Of a stretch of 64,000 nt of DNA, positions 16,153 to 25,754 are shown in pieces (position 1 is the stretch's first letter; the number at the start of each line of letters is the position of its first letter). Location: NCBI GenBank assembly GCA_022703505.1, contig JAKLDN010000003.1, positions 186,001 to 250,000 of the forward strand, read 5' to 3'. This DNA comes from Spirochaetota bacterium (GTDB taxonomy: Bacteria; Spirochaetota; Spirochaetia; Treponematales; UBA12059). The translations under genes and the position numbers were made by a program. Under the pieces are notes generated by a model. The model ran no database searches. It was given only the letters and a program-made list of their open reading frames with translations, and was not told the origin of the DNA.

Positions 16153-17927
16153 GGGCCCGTTCCCTCCCGGCGGCCGCCCTTCTGGCGGCGGCCCTGTCCG
16201 TAGGCTGCGCCTCGGATCCGGCGCCCGCTCCGGCACCCCGGTACGAAAGCCTCAAGCTGGAGGCGCTGGAGAGGCTGGCGACCGAGGACCCCGCGGAGGG
16301 CATGGAGGCAGCCCTGCACCTCCGGGCCGGTTCCTCCATCCTGTCCGCGGATCAGCTGGAGGACTCCCTGCGGAGGTCCGCCGCCGCCCTGGTCCGCAGG
16401 TATGAGGCGAGCCTGGCCGCGGGAGATTTTTCCGCCGCCCGGGCGGACGCCCGGTCCCTGCGGTTCCTGTCGGAGGATCCCCGGACCGCCTCCGCGCTTC
16501 CGGCGGGTTTCTCCCTGGGCGTGTCCGACGCGGAACTGACCTTCCGCATGGCCGAACGGCTCTGGGGCGAAGGACGGGAAACGTCCGGCCTGCTCGTGTT
16601 CCTGGAGGCTTTGGACGCGGGGTACCGGGACCCGGCCTCCCTCCGGACCTTCGCGGAGCGGGCCCATGCCCTGGGCAACCGACAGGCGCTCAAGAGCATA
16701 GAGACCGTCGACCCCTCCGCCCTCACCGGAGAAGCCCGGACCTGGTCCTCCGGCACCGTCTCCATGGCCGAGATGCGCAGGGGCACGGTGACCATCTGGG
16801 TCAATCGGGGCATCCGGATCGCCCAGGGCATCGGGACCCCGGACCGGGGGATAGGCTCCGGCTTCTTCGTCGACCGCCGGGGCCATCTCCTCACGAACTA
16901 TCATGTCATCTCCAGCGAGGTGGATCCCGAGTACGAAGGCTATTCCCGGCTCTATATACGCCTGCCGGGCCAGACCACCGACCGGATACCCGCCAAGGTG
17001 ATCGGCTGGGACCGGGTGCTGGACCTGGCCCTGATCAAGGTGGACCTGGAGCCGCCCTATGTCTTCTCCTTCACCGGCCGCCGGGAGTTCGTCCCCGGGG
17101 ACCGGATCTACGCCATCGGTTCGCCCGTGGGGCTGGACAACACCCTCACGGCGGGGATCGTCTCCGCCGTCGGGCGCCGGTTCCTGCCTCTGGGCGAGGT
17201 CATCCAGGTGGACGCCGCGGTGAACCCCGGGAATTCCGGAGGCCCCCTCCTGGACGCGGAGGGGGAGCTCGCCGGGGTCGTCTTCGCCGGGCTGCCCCGG
17301 TACCAGGGCCTCAATTTCGCGGTTCCCGCCCATTGGGCGGTGCGGGTCCTGCCGGACCTCTACCGGGGCGGCGAGATCCGGCACCCCTGGCTGGGCATCG
17401 CGGCCTACGAGGGCCGGGAAGGGCTGGCCGCCATCTATCGCCATCCCGACGGCTCCCCTGCGGCTCCCGCCGCGGGCGAACTGGTCCGGATCGCGGGCAA
17501 GGCCTGCAAGACCCTGTCCGAAGCCCAGGCGATCCTCTTGTCCTACGATCCCGGGACCCTGGTTCCCGTGGACTATCGGGAGGGCGGTGAAGTCCGGCGC
17601 TCCTGGATCCTCCTCCGGCCCCGGCCGTTTTCTCCCGGTGAAACCGCGGTCCGGCGGGACCTCCGGGAACGCCTGCTCGCCCCGTTCTTCGGGATGGCCG
17701 TCACCGCCACGGGAAAGAACTCCTTCGTCGTCGAGCGGGTTCTTCCCGGTACGATCGCGGACGAGGCGGGGCTATCGGAGCGGGATCCCCTGGTCATCAA
17801 GGACATCGTGGTCAGCAAGGAAGACCGCGCCCTCCTCATGAGCCTCTACGTCAAGAAACGCAAGGCGGGCTTCCTGGAAAGCATCATCCAGATCGCCGCC
17901 ACCCTGGACCTCGATTCCTTCCTCTGA
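16149..17927 (+). CDS. HtrA/DegP-like serine protease lipoprotein
   Basis: 592 residues from a GTG start overlapping the previous stop. The signal peptide ends in lipobox LSVGC, so it is probably a lipoprotein. A roughly 200-residue helical, TPR-like region precedes a trypsin-like domain with His252 (TNYHVI), Asp292 (VLDLALIKV) and Ser363 (NPGNSGGPLL). A PDZ-like region (PWLGIAAYEG) follows, and a second one may lie at the C-terminus (VLPGTIADEAGLSERDPLVI). It likely acts in envelope protein quality control. Coupling to the Ca-loop protein suggests a shared role. Confidence 0.87.
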   Translation: MRARSLPAAALLAAALSVGCASDPAPAPAPRYESLKLEALERLATEDPAEGMEAALHLRAGSSILSADQLEDSLRRSAAALVRRYEASLAAGDFSAARADARSLRFLSEDPRTASALPAGFSLGVSDAELTFRMAERLWGEGRETSGLLVFLEALDAGYRDPASLRTFAERAHALGNRQALKSIETVDPSALTGEARTWSSGTVSMAEMRRGTVTIWVNRGIRIAQGIGTPDRGIGSGFFVDRRGHLLTNYHVISSEVDPEYEGYSRLYIRLPGQTTDRIPAKVIGWDRVLDLALIKVDLEPPYVFSFTGRREFVPGDRIYAIGSPVGLDNTLTAGIVSAVGRRFLPLGEVIQVDAAVNPGNSGGPLLDAEGELAGVVFAGLPRYQGLNFAVPAHWAVRVLPDLYRGGEIRHPWLGIAAYEGREGLAAIYRHPDGSPAAPAAGELVRIAGKACKTLSEAQAILLSYDPGTLVPVDYREGGEVRRSWILLRPRPFSPGETAVRRDLRERLLAPFFGMAVTATGKNSFVVERVLPGTIADEAGLSERDPLVIKDIVVSKEDRALLMSLYVKKRKAGFLESIIQIAATLDLDSFL

Positions 17928-17930
17928 GGC

Positions 17931-17958
17931 TTGTAGGATCCCGGGAATCCGTTATAGT
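17931..17958 (+). promoter_or_regulatory. Probable promoter of the chemotaxis operon
   Basis: TTGTAG (17931-17936), 16 bases, TATAGT (17953-17958), just after the protease stop. The -35 is weak and the -10 good. The operon's first gene starts at 17984 behind GGGAGG (17972-17977). Confidence 0.5.
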
Positions 17959-17983
17959 AACAATTACATCAGGGAGGTTCCGA

Positions 17984-18307
17984 ATGGCGAAGGATCCGGC
18001 CCCCCAGGAGCTCGCGCCGGTCGGCAAGCTGTTCATCGACACGGCCGCCGAACTGCGCGCCGCGCTGACCAAGGCCTTTTCCAAGAAGGGCTCCGTCCTG
18101 TTCCGATGGGACGGTGTCGAGGACCTGGACGTTCCCCTGCTCCAACTCCTGTACGCCGCCCGGGTGGAGGCTTCCCGGACGGGGAAGGAGTTCCATTTCA
18201 CCGGGATCGTCACGGATCGCGTGGCCAACCGCCTCTATTCGGCGGGATTCGTGTCGGTCATTCCGCTCTCCGGAGAAGAACTGGAATCCAACCTGGTGGG
18301 ATTCTAG
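17984..18307 (+). CDS. STAS-domain-like protein at head of chemotaxis operon
   Basis: 107 residues with the alternating beta/alpha pattern of a STAS domain (LFRWDGVEDLDVPLLQLLYAARVEASRTGKEFHFTGI...LYSAGFVSVI). STAS proteins are often phosphoserine-controlled partners of anti-sigma or signalling kinases. It begins 26 bases after the predicted -10 and ends 9 bases before cheA, so it is co-transcribed with the chemotaxis genes. A role as a regulator of the CheA pathway is an inference from position. The DS(S/T) phosphorylation motif is not obvious. Confidence 0.72.
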   Translation: MAKDPAPQELAPVGKLFIDTAAELRAALTKAFSKKGSVLFRWDGVEDLDVPLLQLLYAARVEASRTGKEFHFTGIVTDRVANRLYSAGFVSVIPLSGEELESNLVGF

Positions 18308-18316
18308 GAGGGGTCG

Positions 18317-20455
18317 ATGCTGGATAAGTTCAAGAGCAGCTTCCGGGAGGAAGCCGAGGAACTCCTGGGTCAGCTCGAGTCCACCCTCCTGGAGCTGGAG
18401 GACAGCCCTTCCGACGCGGAGCTGTTGAACGCCGCCTTCCGGGCCATCCACACGATCAAGGGTTCCGCGGGCATGTTCGGGTTCGACGAGATCGCCCGGT
18501 TCACCCATGACCTGGAGAACGTCCTGGACAAGGCGAGAGCCGGTAAGATTGCCATATCCCGGGAGTTCATCGATCTGGCCCTCCGGGGCCGGGACCACAT
18601 CCGCGGCCTCCTGTCTTCCGGGGATGAACTGACCGAGGACCTGCGCCGGACCACGGACGCCCTGGTGGAGGAATGCCGAGCCCTGGCGGCCGAAACCGAG
18701 GCCCGGAACGAAGCCTCTCCGGGCTCCCCCGGGGCCGCCGCGCCGGAACAGCCGGCGTCCGGAGCCCCCGGGGCGGCTTCCGAAGGCAAGCGGACCTTCT
18801 ACATCCGCTTCCAGCCGGGACCCGACATCTTCCGGAACGGCACCCGCGTGTTGTCCCTCCTGGCCGACCTCGCCGAGCTCGGGGAGGCGACCCTGGTTCC
18901 CCACGTGCACGACATTCCCCGCCTCTCGGAGATGGATCCTGAGAGGTGCTACTGCTACTGGGAAGGCTACCTGACCACGGAGTCGGACCGGAACGCCATC
19001 CGGGACGTCTTCATCTTCGTGGAAAGCGAATCCTCCCTGACCATCGAGGAGATCGAAGAGACCCGGATCAACGACTCCCGGACCAAGCGGCTGGGGGAAC
19101 TGCTGGTCCAATATCAGCACGTACCGCCCGAGGAGATCTCCAAGGCCCTGTCCTCCCAGAAGCGGCTGGGGGAGATCCTGGTCGAGAAGGGCATCATCTC
19201 CAAGGACGCCCTGGACACGACCCTGGCCGGACAGAACCACGCCAAGAAGATCCAGGACAAGGCCGCCGAGGCCGGGGGCGCCCTAGCGTCCGTGCGGGTG
19301 GCCAGCGAGAAGCTGGACCAGCTGGTGGACCTGGTCGGGGAGCTGGTGACCCTCCAGGCCCGCCTGGCGCGAACCTCCCTGGACCTCAAGGAGATCTCCC
19401 TGGCGGCGATCTCGGAGCAGTTCGAGCGGCTGATCGCCCAGCTCCGGGACAACACCATGAGCATACGCATGCTCCCCATCGGCAGCACCTTCAACAAATT
19501 CCGACGGGTGGTGCGGGACCTGTCCACGGAGCTCGGCAAGGAAGCGGACCTCCTGACGGAGGGCGCCGACACGGAGCTGGACAAGACGGTGATCGAGCGC
19601 CTGAACGATCCCCTGGTGCATATCATCCGGAACTCCCTGGACCACGGCATCGAGTCCCCCCAGGACCGGGAAGCGGCCGGAAAGAACCGGAAGGGGACCA
19701 TCCTCCTCAAGGCCCAGCATTCCGGGGCCCACGTACTCATCTCCGTCCGGGACGACGGGGCCGGCCTCAACGCCGAGGCGATCCGCGCCAAGGCCGTGGA
19801 ACGGGGCATCGTCGCCCCGGGGCAGGAGCTGACCGAGGCGGAGATCAACCAGCTGATCTTCCATCCCGGATTCAGCACGGCCAAGTCGGTGACCAAGGTT
19901 TCCGGCCGGGGCGTGGGCATGGACGTGGTCAAGCGGGAGATCGATTCCCTGGGCGGGACGGTGATGATATCCACCGAACGGGGCCGGGGCACCGAGATGA
20001 CCCTGAAGATCCCGCTTACCCTGGCCATCATCGAAGGACTCCTGGTGGCCGTCGGGGGCGAGTACTACGTGGTGCCCCTGTCCTCTGTGGACGGCTGCAT
20101 CGAGATTCCCAAGGAGGACCTGCGCAAGGTCGGGGAGCGCAGGATCATCCCGTACCGCGGGGACCTCTTACCCTTCGTGGACCTCCGGTCGTACTTCGAG
20201 GTCCCCGGCGAGACGCCCGACATCGCCCAGATCGTGATCGCGAACGCCCAGGATTCCCGTTTGGGTTTCGTCGTGGACAACGTCATCGGGGATTACCAGA
20301 CGGTGATCAAACCCCTGGGCAGGATGTACAAGGACGTGTCCGGGATTTCCGGCGCCACCATCCTGGGAGACGGGACCGTAGCACTGATCCTGGACGTGAA
20401 CCGCCTATCCCAGGCGGTCCAGGCGGAGTCCCAGCGCAAGGTGCAGGCGGGTTAG
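18317..20455 (+). CDS. cheA: Chemotaxis histidine kinase CheA
   Basis: 712 residues. P1 Hpt domain with phospho-acceptor His45 ([14 protein letters not shown]); a linker rich in Ala/Pro; a P2-like alpha/beta domain at about 157-250; then a 60-residue helical insert (about 256-315) holding two LGE(L/I)LV motifs; P3 dimerisation helix ([23 protein letters not shown]); ATPase domain ([16 protein letters not shown]-like [24 protein letters not shown]); and a C-terminal CheW-like P5 domain. It autophosphorylates in response to receptors and passes phosphate to CheY and CheB, both encoded downstream. Confidence 0.96.
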   Translation: MLDKFKSSFREEAEELLGQLESTLLELEDSPSDAELLNAAFRAIHTIKGSAGMFGFDEIARFTHDLENVLDKARAGKIAISREFIDLALRGRDHIRGLLSSGDELTEDLRRTTDALVEECRALAAETEARNEASPGSPGAAAPEQPASGAPGAASEGKRTFYIRFQPGPDIFRNGTRVLSLLADLAELGEATLVPHVHDIPRLSEMDPERCYCYWEGYLTTESDRNAIRDVFIFVESESSLTIEEIEETRINDSRTKRLGELLVQYQHVPPEEISKALSSQKRLGEILVEKGIISKDALDTTLAGQNHAKKIQDKAAEAGGALASVRVASEKLDQLVDLVGELVTLQARLARTSLDLKEISLAAISEQFERLIAQLRDNTMSIRMLPIGSTFNKFRRVVRDLSTELGKEADLLTEGADTELDKTVIERLNDPLVHIIRNSLDHGIESPQDREAAGKNRKGTILLKAQHSGAHVLISVRDDGAGLNAEAIRAKAVERGIVAPGQELTEAEINQLIFHPGFSTAKSVTKVSGRGVGMDVVKREIDSLGGTVMISTERGRGTEMTLKIPLTLAIIEGLLVAVGGEYYVVPLSSVDGCIEIPKEDLRKVGERRIIPYRGDLLPFVDLRSYFEVPGETPDIAQIVIANAQDSRLGFVVDNVIGDYQTVIKPLGRMYKDVSGISGATILGDGTVALILDVNRLSQAVQAESQRKVQAG

Positions 20456-20458
20456 GTC

Positions 20459-21322
20459 TTGACCGCCGAGTCCGCTTCCGGCGCGTCGATCGCGCATCTG
20501 GCCTCCCTGGACGAGCGGGAATTCCGCAGGCTGGCCGCGTTCATCGAGAGGGAACTGGGCATCCGGATGCCCGATTCCAAGCGGGTGATGCTGGAAAGCC
20601 GCCTTCAGAAGAGGCTCCGCCTGCACGGTCTGGCCGGCTTCCGGGAATACGTGGACTACGTCTTCTCCGAGCAGGGATCACGGACCGAGATGATCAACAT
20701 GATCGACGCGGTCACCACCAACAAGACCGATTTCTTCCGGGAAGCGGATCATTTCGACTTTCTCCGGTCCCGGATCCTGCCCCGCATGGCGGAAAACGGC
20801 GCCGGGAGGGTCCTGAATTTCTGGTCCGCCGGCTGTTCCAGCGGCGAGGAGCCCTATACCCTGGCCATGGTGCTCGAGGACTTCCGGTCCGGATCGCCCC
20901 GGACGGATTTCCGCATCCTGGCCACGGACATCTCCACCCGGGTTCTGGAGGCGGCCCAGAGGGCGATCTACGACATGGAAAAGGCGGAGCCCATACCCTA
21001 CGAATACAAGAAGCGCTTCCTCTTCCGCAGCAAGGACCCGGACCGGGCGGAGGTCCGGATCCGCCCGGAGCTCAGGTCCAAGGTCGAATTTCGAAGGGTC
21101 AATTTCATGGACGACACCTATCCCGTGCCCTCCGGATTCGACACGGTGTTCTGCCGGAACGTCATCATCTATTTCGACCGCCCCACCCAGGAACGGATAC
21201 TCGGCCATATCTGCGCCCACATCCGCCCCGGGGGCTGGCTCTTCATCGGACACTCCGAGACCCTGACCGGGATGGACCTGCCCCTGCGCAGCGCCGCTCC
21301 GACCATATACCAGCGGGAATGA
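20459..21322 (+). CDS. cheR: Chemotaxis protein methyltransferase CheR
   Basis: 287 residues from a TTG start three bases after cheA. The N-terminal helical domain ([16 protein letters not shown]) is followed by the SAM-binding domain with [25 protein letters not shown] and [13 protein letters not shown]. It methylates receptor glutamates. Upstream in-frame ATG choices are lacking; the C-terminus HSETLTGM is as usual for CheR. Confidence 0.95.
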   Translation: MTAESASGASIAHLASLDEREFRRLAAFIERELGIRMPDSKRVMLESRLQKRLRLHGLAGFREYVDYVFSEQGSRTEMINMIDAVTTNKTDFFREADHFDFLRSRILPRMAENGAGRVLNFWSAGCSSGEEPYTLAMVLEDFRSGSPRTDFRILATDISTRVLEAAQRAIYDMEKAEPIPYEYKKRFLFRSKDPDRAEVRIRPELRSKVEFRRVNFMDDTYPVPSGFDTVFCRNVIIYFDRPTQERILGHICAHIRPGGWLFIGHSETLTGMDLPLRSAAPTIYQRE

Positions 21323-21339
21323 GAAGAGGTACGGAGAAT

Positions 21340-22416
21340 ATGGCCAAGTCGATCAAGGTCATGATCGTGGACGATTCCGCGGTCGTGCGGCAGACCCTGA
21401 AGGAAATCCTGGAGATGGACCGGGAGATCTCCGTGCAGGCGGTGGCCTCGGATCCCATCTTCGCCCTCAAGAAGCTGGAGACCGAGAAGCCGGACGTCAT
21501 CATCTCCGACGTCGAGATGCCCCGCATGGACGGCATCACCTTCCTGAAGACCGTCATGGAGAGGTACCGGATACCCGTGGTGATCTGCTCCAGCAAGACC
21601 GAGGAGGGCTCGGACAACGCCCTGAAGGCCATGGAGTACGGGGCGATCGAGATCATCCAGAAACCCAAGCTGGGCACCAAGCAGTTCCTGGAGGACAGCC
21701 GGGTCGAGATCTGCGACGTCGTCCGGGCCGCCAACATGTCCCGGCCCCAGGAGCGCCGTGCCCCGACCCGCGTCCCGGAGGTGAGCCAGAAGCTCACCGC
21801 GGACGTGATGCTCCCCAAGCCGGGCCCCGAGCGCGGCGCCCTGGAAACCACGGAGAGGGTCGTGGTGGTGGGCGCCTCAACGGGCGGGACGGAGGCCCTG
21901 AAGGAGTTCCTGGAGGCCCTGCCCGAGGACTCGCCGGGAATCGTGATCGTCCAGCACATGCCGGAGCACTTCACCGCGGCCTTCGCCCGCCGCCTGGACG
22001 GCCTCTGCCGGCTTACCGTGAAGGAAGCGGAGGACAACGACACGGTGATCCGGGGGCGGGCCCTGATCGCCCCGGGGAACCGGCACACGCTTCTCAAGCG
22101 GAGCGGGGCGCGGTACTATGTCGAGGTGAAGGACGGTCCCCTGGTCTGCCGCCACCGTCCCAGCGTGGACGTCCTGTTCCGGTCCGCCGCCCGGTACGCG
22201 CAAAAGAACGCCGTGGGGGTTATAATGACCGGCATGGGGGACGACGGCGCCCGGGGCATGAAGGAGCTCCACGAATCGGGGGCATACACGATCGCCCAGG
22301 ACGAGGCCACCAGCGTCGTCTTCGGCATGCCCAACGAGGCCATCAAGATGGGAGGGGTGGACCTGGTCCTCCCCCTGTCGAAAATATTCGAGGAAGTACT
22401 GCGCAGGACCCGGTAG
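21340..22416 (+). CDS. cheB: Chemotaxis response regulator protein-glutamate methylesterase CheB
   Basis: 358 residues from the ATG at 21340, with ACGGAG upstream. The receiver domain has VDDSAVVRQ, phospho-acceptor Asp in [12 protein letters not shown] and the Lys of QKPK. The esterase domain shows the catalytic Ser in GASTGG, His in [17 protein letters not shown], and Asp in [11 protein letters not shown]. It removes receptor methyl groups, counteracting CheR. Confidence 0.96.
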   Translation: MAKSIKVMIVDDSAVVRQTLKEILEMDREISVQAVASDPIFALKKLETEKPDVIISDVEMPRMDGITFLKTVMERYRIPVVICSSKTEEGSDNALKAMEYGAIEIIQKPKLGTKQFLEDSRVEICDVVRAANMSRPQERRAPTRVPEVSQKLTADVMLPKPGPERGALETTERVVVVGASTGGTEALKEFLEALPEDSPGIVIVQHMPEHFTAAFARRLDGLCRLTVKEAEDNDTVIRGRALIAPGNRHTLLKRSGARYYVEVKDGPLVCRHRPSVDVLFRSAARYAQKNAVGVIMTGMGDDGARGMKELHESGAYTIAQDEATSVVFGMPNEAIKMGGVDLVLPLSKIFEEVLRRTR

Positions 22417-22440
22417 GGGCCGCGTGTCCAGGGAGGAGCG

Positions 22441-22809
22441 ATGGGCAAGAAGATTCTGATCGTGGATGACTCCACGGCGATACGCCAGAGCATCACCTAC
22501 ATCCTGAACCAGGAAGGCTACGAGACCGTGGAGGCCAAGGACGGCCTGGAGGCCTTCCAGATGCTCGAGGGTCTCGGGAAGCTGGACCTCGTGATCACCG
22601 ACGTGAACATGCCGAACATGGACGGGATCACCTTCATCCGGAAAACTCGGGAGCTGGCCGCGTTCAAGTTCGTCCCCATCCTCGTGCTCACCACCGAGTC
22701 CCAGGGGTCAAAGATGAACGAGGGCAAGGAGGCGGGGGCCACCGGCTGGATCGTCAAGCCCTTCAGCGCGGACAAGCTCCTCGGCGTGGTCAAGAAGGTC
22801 ATCGACTAG
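22441..22809 (+). CDS. cheY: Chemotaxis response regulator CheY
   Basis: 122 residues, a stand-alone receiver. Acidic pair in LIVDDSTAIRQ, phospho-acceptor Asp in LVITDVNMPNMDG, Thr in LVLTTES, and Lys in IVKPFSADKL. GGGAGGAGCG precedes the ATG. Phosphorylated CheY would act on the flagellar motor switch; no flagellar gene is in the window. Confidence 0.95.
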   Translation: MGKKILIVDDSTAIRQSITYILNQEGYETVEAKDGLEAFQMLEGLGKLDLVITDVNMPNMDGITFIRKTRELAAFKFVPILVLTTESQGSKMNEGKEAGATGWIVKPFSADKLLGVVKKVID

Positions 22810-22818
22810 GGGGCCGGG

Positions 22819-23307
22819 ATGGAGGAAACGTCGGGCCGCACGGGCGAGTACCTCTGCTTCTTCCTGGGCCAGGAACAGTACGCGGTGAACGTCTCCCGCG
22901 TGGAAGTCGTGCTGGAGATGCAGAACGTGACGCGGGTGCCCAAGGCGCCTCCCCACATGCGCGGCGTGATCAACCACCGGGGCAGCGTGGTTCCCGTGGT
23001 GGATCTCCGGATGCGGTTCGGCATGGGACCGTCCAAGCTGGCCGAGGGGACGAGCATCATCATCCTCCAGATCGAATACGGCGGGGACCTCCTGACCGTG
23101 GGGGTGCTGGCCGACGGGGTCCGGGAGGTGGTCAACCTGGACCCCGCGGACACCGAGAAGCCGCCGCGCCTGGGCAGCCGGCTGGACGAGGCGGTGATCG
23201 AGGGCATCGCCAAGCGGGGGGACGAGTTCGTCATCCTCCTCAACATCGACGAGGCGTTCCGGGAAGGAGTCCCCGGGACCGCCGTTCCGGCGGGAACGGA
23301 CCGGTAA
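22819..23307 (+). CDS. cheW: Chemotaxis coupling protein CheW
   Basis: 162 residues, a single CheW domain: EYLCFFLGQEQYAVNVSRVEVVLE, PKAPPHMRGVINHRGSVVPVVDLR and FVILLNIDEAF. It links receptors to CheA. It starts nine bases after cheY and the hybrid kinase starts nine bases after it, so the cluster is one operon. Confidence 0.95.
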   Translation: MEETSGRTGEYLCFFLGQEQYAVNVSRVEVVLEMQNVTRVPKAPPHMRGVINHRGSVVPVVDLRMRFGMGPSKLAEGTSIIILQIEYGGDLLTVGVLADGVREVVNLDPADTEKPPRLGSRLDEAVIEGIAKRGDEFVILLNIDEAFREGVPGTAVPAGTDR

Positions 23308-23316
23308 GGGAAAGTC

Positions 23317-24861
23317 ATGGCCGACGGAGCCGCCATCGTCATCGTCGAGGACGAGTTCATCGTCGCCCTGGACATCCAGCGGTACCTCGAGCGCAACGGG
23401 TACTCGGTCAAGGGCATCCTCCCGTCGGGGGAGGAGTTCCTGGACCGGGTCGAGGATCTCAAACCGGACCTGGTCCTCATGGACATCAAGCTGCAGGGCA
23501 AACTCGACGGCGTGGAGACCGCCGCCCTGCTGGCGGACCGCTGGGCGGTCCCGGTCATCCTGCTCACCGCGTACGCGGACGAGCCGACCCTGGCTCGCGC
23601 CAAGATCACCCAGCCCTTCGGGTACCTCCTGAAGCCCTTCAACGAGCAGGAGCTCCGGACCTCCATCGAGATAGCCCTGTACCGATCCATGATGGAAAAG
23701 CGCCTGCGGGAAAGCGAGCGGCTCCTGCGGCAGGCCCAGAAGATGGAGGCGGTGGGGCGCCTGGCCGGGGGCATCGCCCACGATTTCAACAACATCCTGA
23801 CCGCGATCCTGGGCTACGCCAACCTGCTCGGGGAGGAGGTCCACGGAAACCCCAAGCTCCAGGACGACGTCGAGGGTGTCAAGAAGGCGGTCAAGCGCGC
23901 GGAGGCCCTGACCCGTCAGCTGTTGGCCTTCTCCCGGCGCCAGCCCATGGAGCCCAAGGTGATCCAGCCCCGGGAGGCCCTGGACGAGATGCACCGGATG
24001 CTGGAACGGCTCCTGCCCGCGAACGTCCACCTGATCCTGCGCAACGGGGAGCGGCTTCCCTGCATCCGCATCGATCCCATCCACCTGGAGCAGATCATCC
24101 TCAACCTGATCGTGAACGCCCGGGACGCGATGCCCGAGGGCGGCCAGATCGAGGTCCGCCTTACGCCTTGCGGATTGGATTCCTCCCGGGCGGGTTCCTT
24201 GGAGCGCATCCCCGAGGGGTCCTACGTCGTACTGACGGTACAGGATACAGGAACCGGCATTCCGCCCTCGGATTACGAGAGGATCTTCGAGCCCTTCTTT
24301 ACCACCAAGGCCAAGGAGGGGGGCACCGGCCTCGGGCTGGCCACGGTGTACGGAATCGTCAAGCAATCGAACGGCTACATCGACCTCGAATCCCGGGTAG
24401 GGGAGGGCACGTCCTTCTCCCTGTACTTCCCGGGGGTCCAGTATGAGGCGGTCCGGGAATCCTCCCGGGAGCGGGAGGCCCGGGTCGACCAAGGGACCGA
24501 ATCGATCCTGGTGGTGGAGGACGACGACGAGATCCGGAGCCTCATGGAGCGGGCCCTGGCCCGCAGGGGGTATTCGGTGCTGACCGCGGCCCATCCCGGG
24601 GAAGCCATCCTGGTATCCGAGCGCCACGCCGGAAGGATCGACCTGATCGTGGCGGACATCGGACTGCCGATCATGAGCGGATCGGACTTGGTGAAGCGCA
24701 TGCGGACCGTCCTGCCGGGAGTGAAGGCCCTGTTCGTCTCGGGGTACCCCGAGAACGCCCCGGACCTGCCCGATTCCGCCTTCCTGCCCAAGCCCTTCAC
24801 GGAGGCGGTCCTGGCCGCCGCGGTCCGCCGGCTGCTGGATTCCCCGGCTGCAAAACCGTGA
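23317..24861 (+). CDS. Hybrid sensor kinase: receiver, histidine kinase, receiver
   Basis: 514 residues. An N-terminal receiver (IVIVEDEFIVALDIQRYL, Asp in LVLMDIKLQG, KPFNEQEL) joins through a coiled coil (MMEKRLRESERLLRQAQKMEAVG) to an HisKA domain with GGIAHDFNNILTAILGY, an ATPase domain (NLIVNARDAM, DTGTGIPPSDYERIFEPFFTTK, GTGLGLATVYGIV) and a C-terminal receiver (ILVVEDDDEIRSLM, Asp in LIVADIGLP, KPF). There is no transmembrane segment, so it is cytoplasmic and probably controlled through its N-terminal receiver. It is the last gene of the che operon, which suggests cross-talk with CheA/CheY. Confidence 0.9.
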   Translation: MADGAAIVIVEDEFIVALDIQRYLERNGYSVKGILPSGEEFLDRVEDLKPDLVLMDIKLQGKLDGVETAALLADRWAVPVILLTAYADEPTLARAKITQPFGYLLKPFNEQELRTSIEIALYRSMMEKRLRESERLLRQAQKMEAVGRLAGGIAHDFNNILTAILGYANLLGEEVHGNPKLQDDVEGVKKAVKRAEALTRQLLAFSRRQPMEPKVIQPREALDEMHRMLERLLPANVHLILRNGERLPCIRIDPIHLEQIILNLIVNARDAMPEGGQIEVRLTPCGLDSSRAGSLERIPEGSYVVLTVQDTGTGIPPSDYERIFEPFFTTKAKEGGTGLGLATVYGIVKQSNGYIDLESRVGEGTSFSLYFPGVQYEAVRESSREREARVDQGTESILVVEDDDEIRSLMERALARRGYSVLTAAHPGEAILVSERHAGRIDLIVADIGLPIMSGSDLVKRMRTVLPGVKALFVSGYPENAPDLPDSAFLPKPFTEAVLAAAVRRLLDSPAAKP

Positions 24862-24880
24862 TCGATGGATCTCGTTTCAC

Positions 24881-25034
24881 GGATTTTGACAGGATGAACA
24901 GGATCAAGAAGGATCAACAGGATAGGGTACGAAAGCGACCGGATGTCCTGTTGACGCATGCTTCGAAATCGAAATCGGAATAGTATCCTGTTCATCCGGA
25001 TCCCATCCTGTTCATCCTGTCCGGTTTTATCCTG
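24881..25034. repeat. Inverted ATCCTGTTCATCCTGTC-type intergenic repeats
   Basis: The gap between the convergent kinase and ABC genes holds GACAGGATGAACAGGAT (24888-24904) and its exact inverse ATCCTGTTCATCCTGTC (25005-25021), plus degenerate copies of the 7-9 base unit (AGGATCAACAGGAT; CCTGTTCATCC). The flanks also match loosely (GGATTTT / TTTTATCC). The pattern resembles the short CAGGAT/ATCCTG repeats scattered in many bacterial genomes. No T-run terminator is evident; the whole can fold as a long stem. Confidence 0.7.
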
Positions 25035-25043
25035 AAAACCTTG

Positions 25044-25754
25044 CTACCCCAGTATCAGCCGGTACAGCGCGGCCTCCACGTCGGATAGGTCCGCGGACCC
25101 GTATCTCCGGCGCTCCCGGGGCAGGAGAAGCTCCTTGCGATCCAGTATCCGGGCGGGCTTGTCCGAGAGCACCGTGACTATGTCCCCCAGGTACAGGGCC
25201 TCCTTCACCTCGTGGGTGACGAACACGACCGTCCGGGGATCCGCGGTCTGCAATTCCAGGAAGGCGTCCATGAGGCCCGTCCGGGTCCGGAGGTCCACGG
25301 ACTGGAAGGGCTCGTCCAGGAGGAGGATGTCCGCGGGATAGGCGAAGGCCCGGGCCAGGGAGACGCGCTGGCGCATGCCCCCGGAAAGCTGACGGGGCCT
25401 CTGGTCCCGGGCCTCGGAGAGTCCTACGCCCTCGAGGAACCGCAGGGCCCGCTCCCTGCGCTCCGGGACGCCGAAGGATGACCGCAGGACAAGCTCCACG
25501 TTCTCCAGGGCCGTCAGGGACGGAACCAGGCGGGGTTCCTGGAAGACATAGCTGAACCGGGCCTCCCCGAGGCCTCTTCGCTCGCCGGAGTCCGGCGGGA
25601 TCAGGCCGGACAGGATATGGAGCAGGGTGGTCTTTCCGCAGCCCGAGGGCCCCAGGATCGCGGTGACCTTCCTCTCCGGGAGGTCAAGGGAAAACCCGTC
25701 CAGGACGGGAAGGTCCCCGAAGGCTTTGCGGAGTTCAAACAGGGAGTAGGGCAC
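25044..25754 (-). CDS. ABC transporter ATP-binding protein, NitT/TauT type
   Basis: 236 residues. Walker A GPSGCGKTTLL, Q-loop VFQEPRL, signature LSGGMRQRVSLARAF, Walker B ILLLDEPFQSVD and H-loop FVTHEVKEAL. The VFQEPRLVPSLTALENV form is typical of the SsuB/TauB/NrtD branch. It overlaps the permease gene by 20 bases and ends the three-gene operon. The transported compound (for example a sulfonate, pyrimidine precursor or other small organic ion) cannot be read from sequence. Confidence 0.9.
   Translation of the reverse strand: MPYSLFELRKAFGDLPVLDGFSLDLPERKVTAILGPSGCGKTTLLHILSGLIPPDSGERRGLGEARFSYVFQEPRLVPSLTALENVELVLRSSFGVPERRERALRFLEGVGLSEARDQRPRQLSGGMRQRVSLARAFAYPADILLLDEPFQSVDLRTRTGLMDAFLELQTADPRTVVFVTHEVKEALYLGDIVTVLSDKPARILDRKELLLPRERRRYGSADLSDVEAALYRLILG

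Noticed and set aside
24888-25021. Insertion sequence ends
   Set aside because: The inverted arms enclose only about 100 bases with no transposase, and no target duplication is seen.
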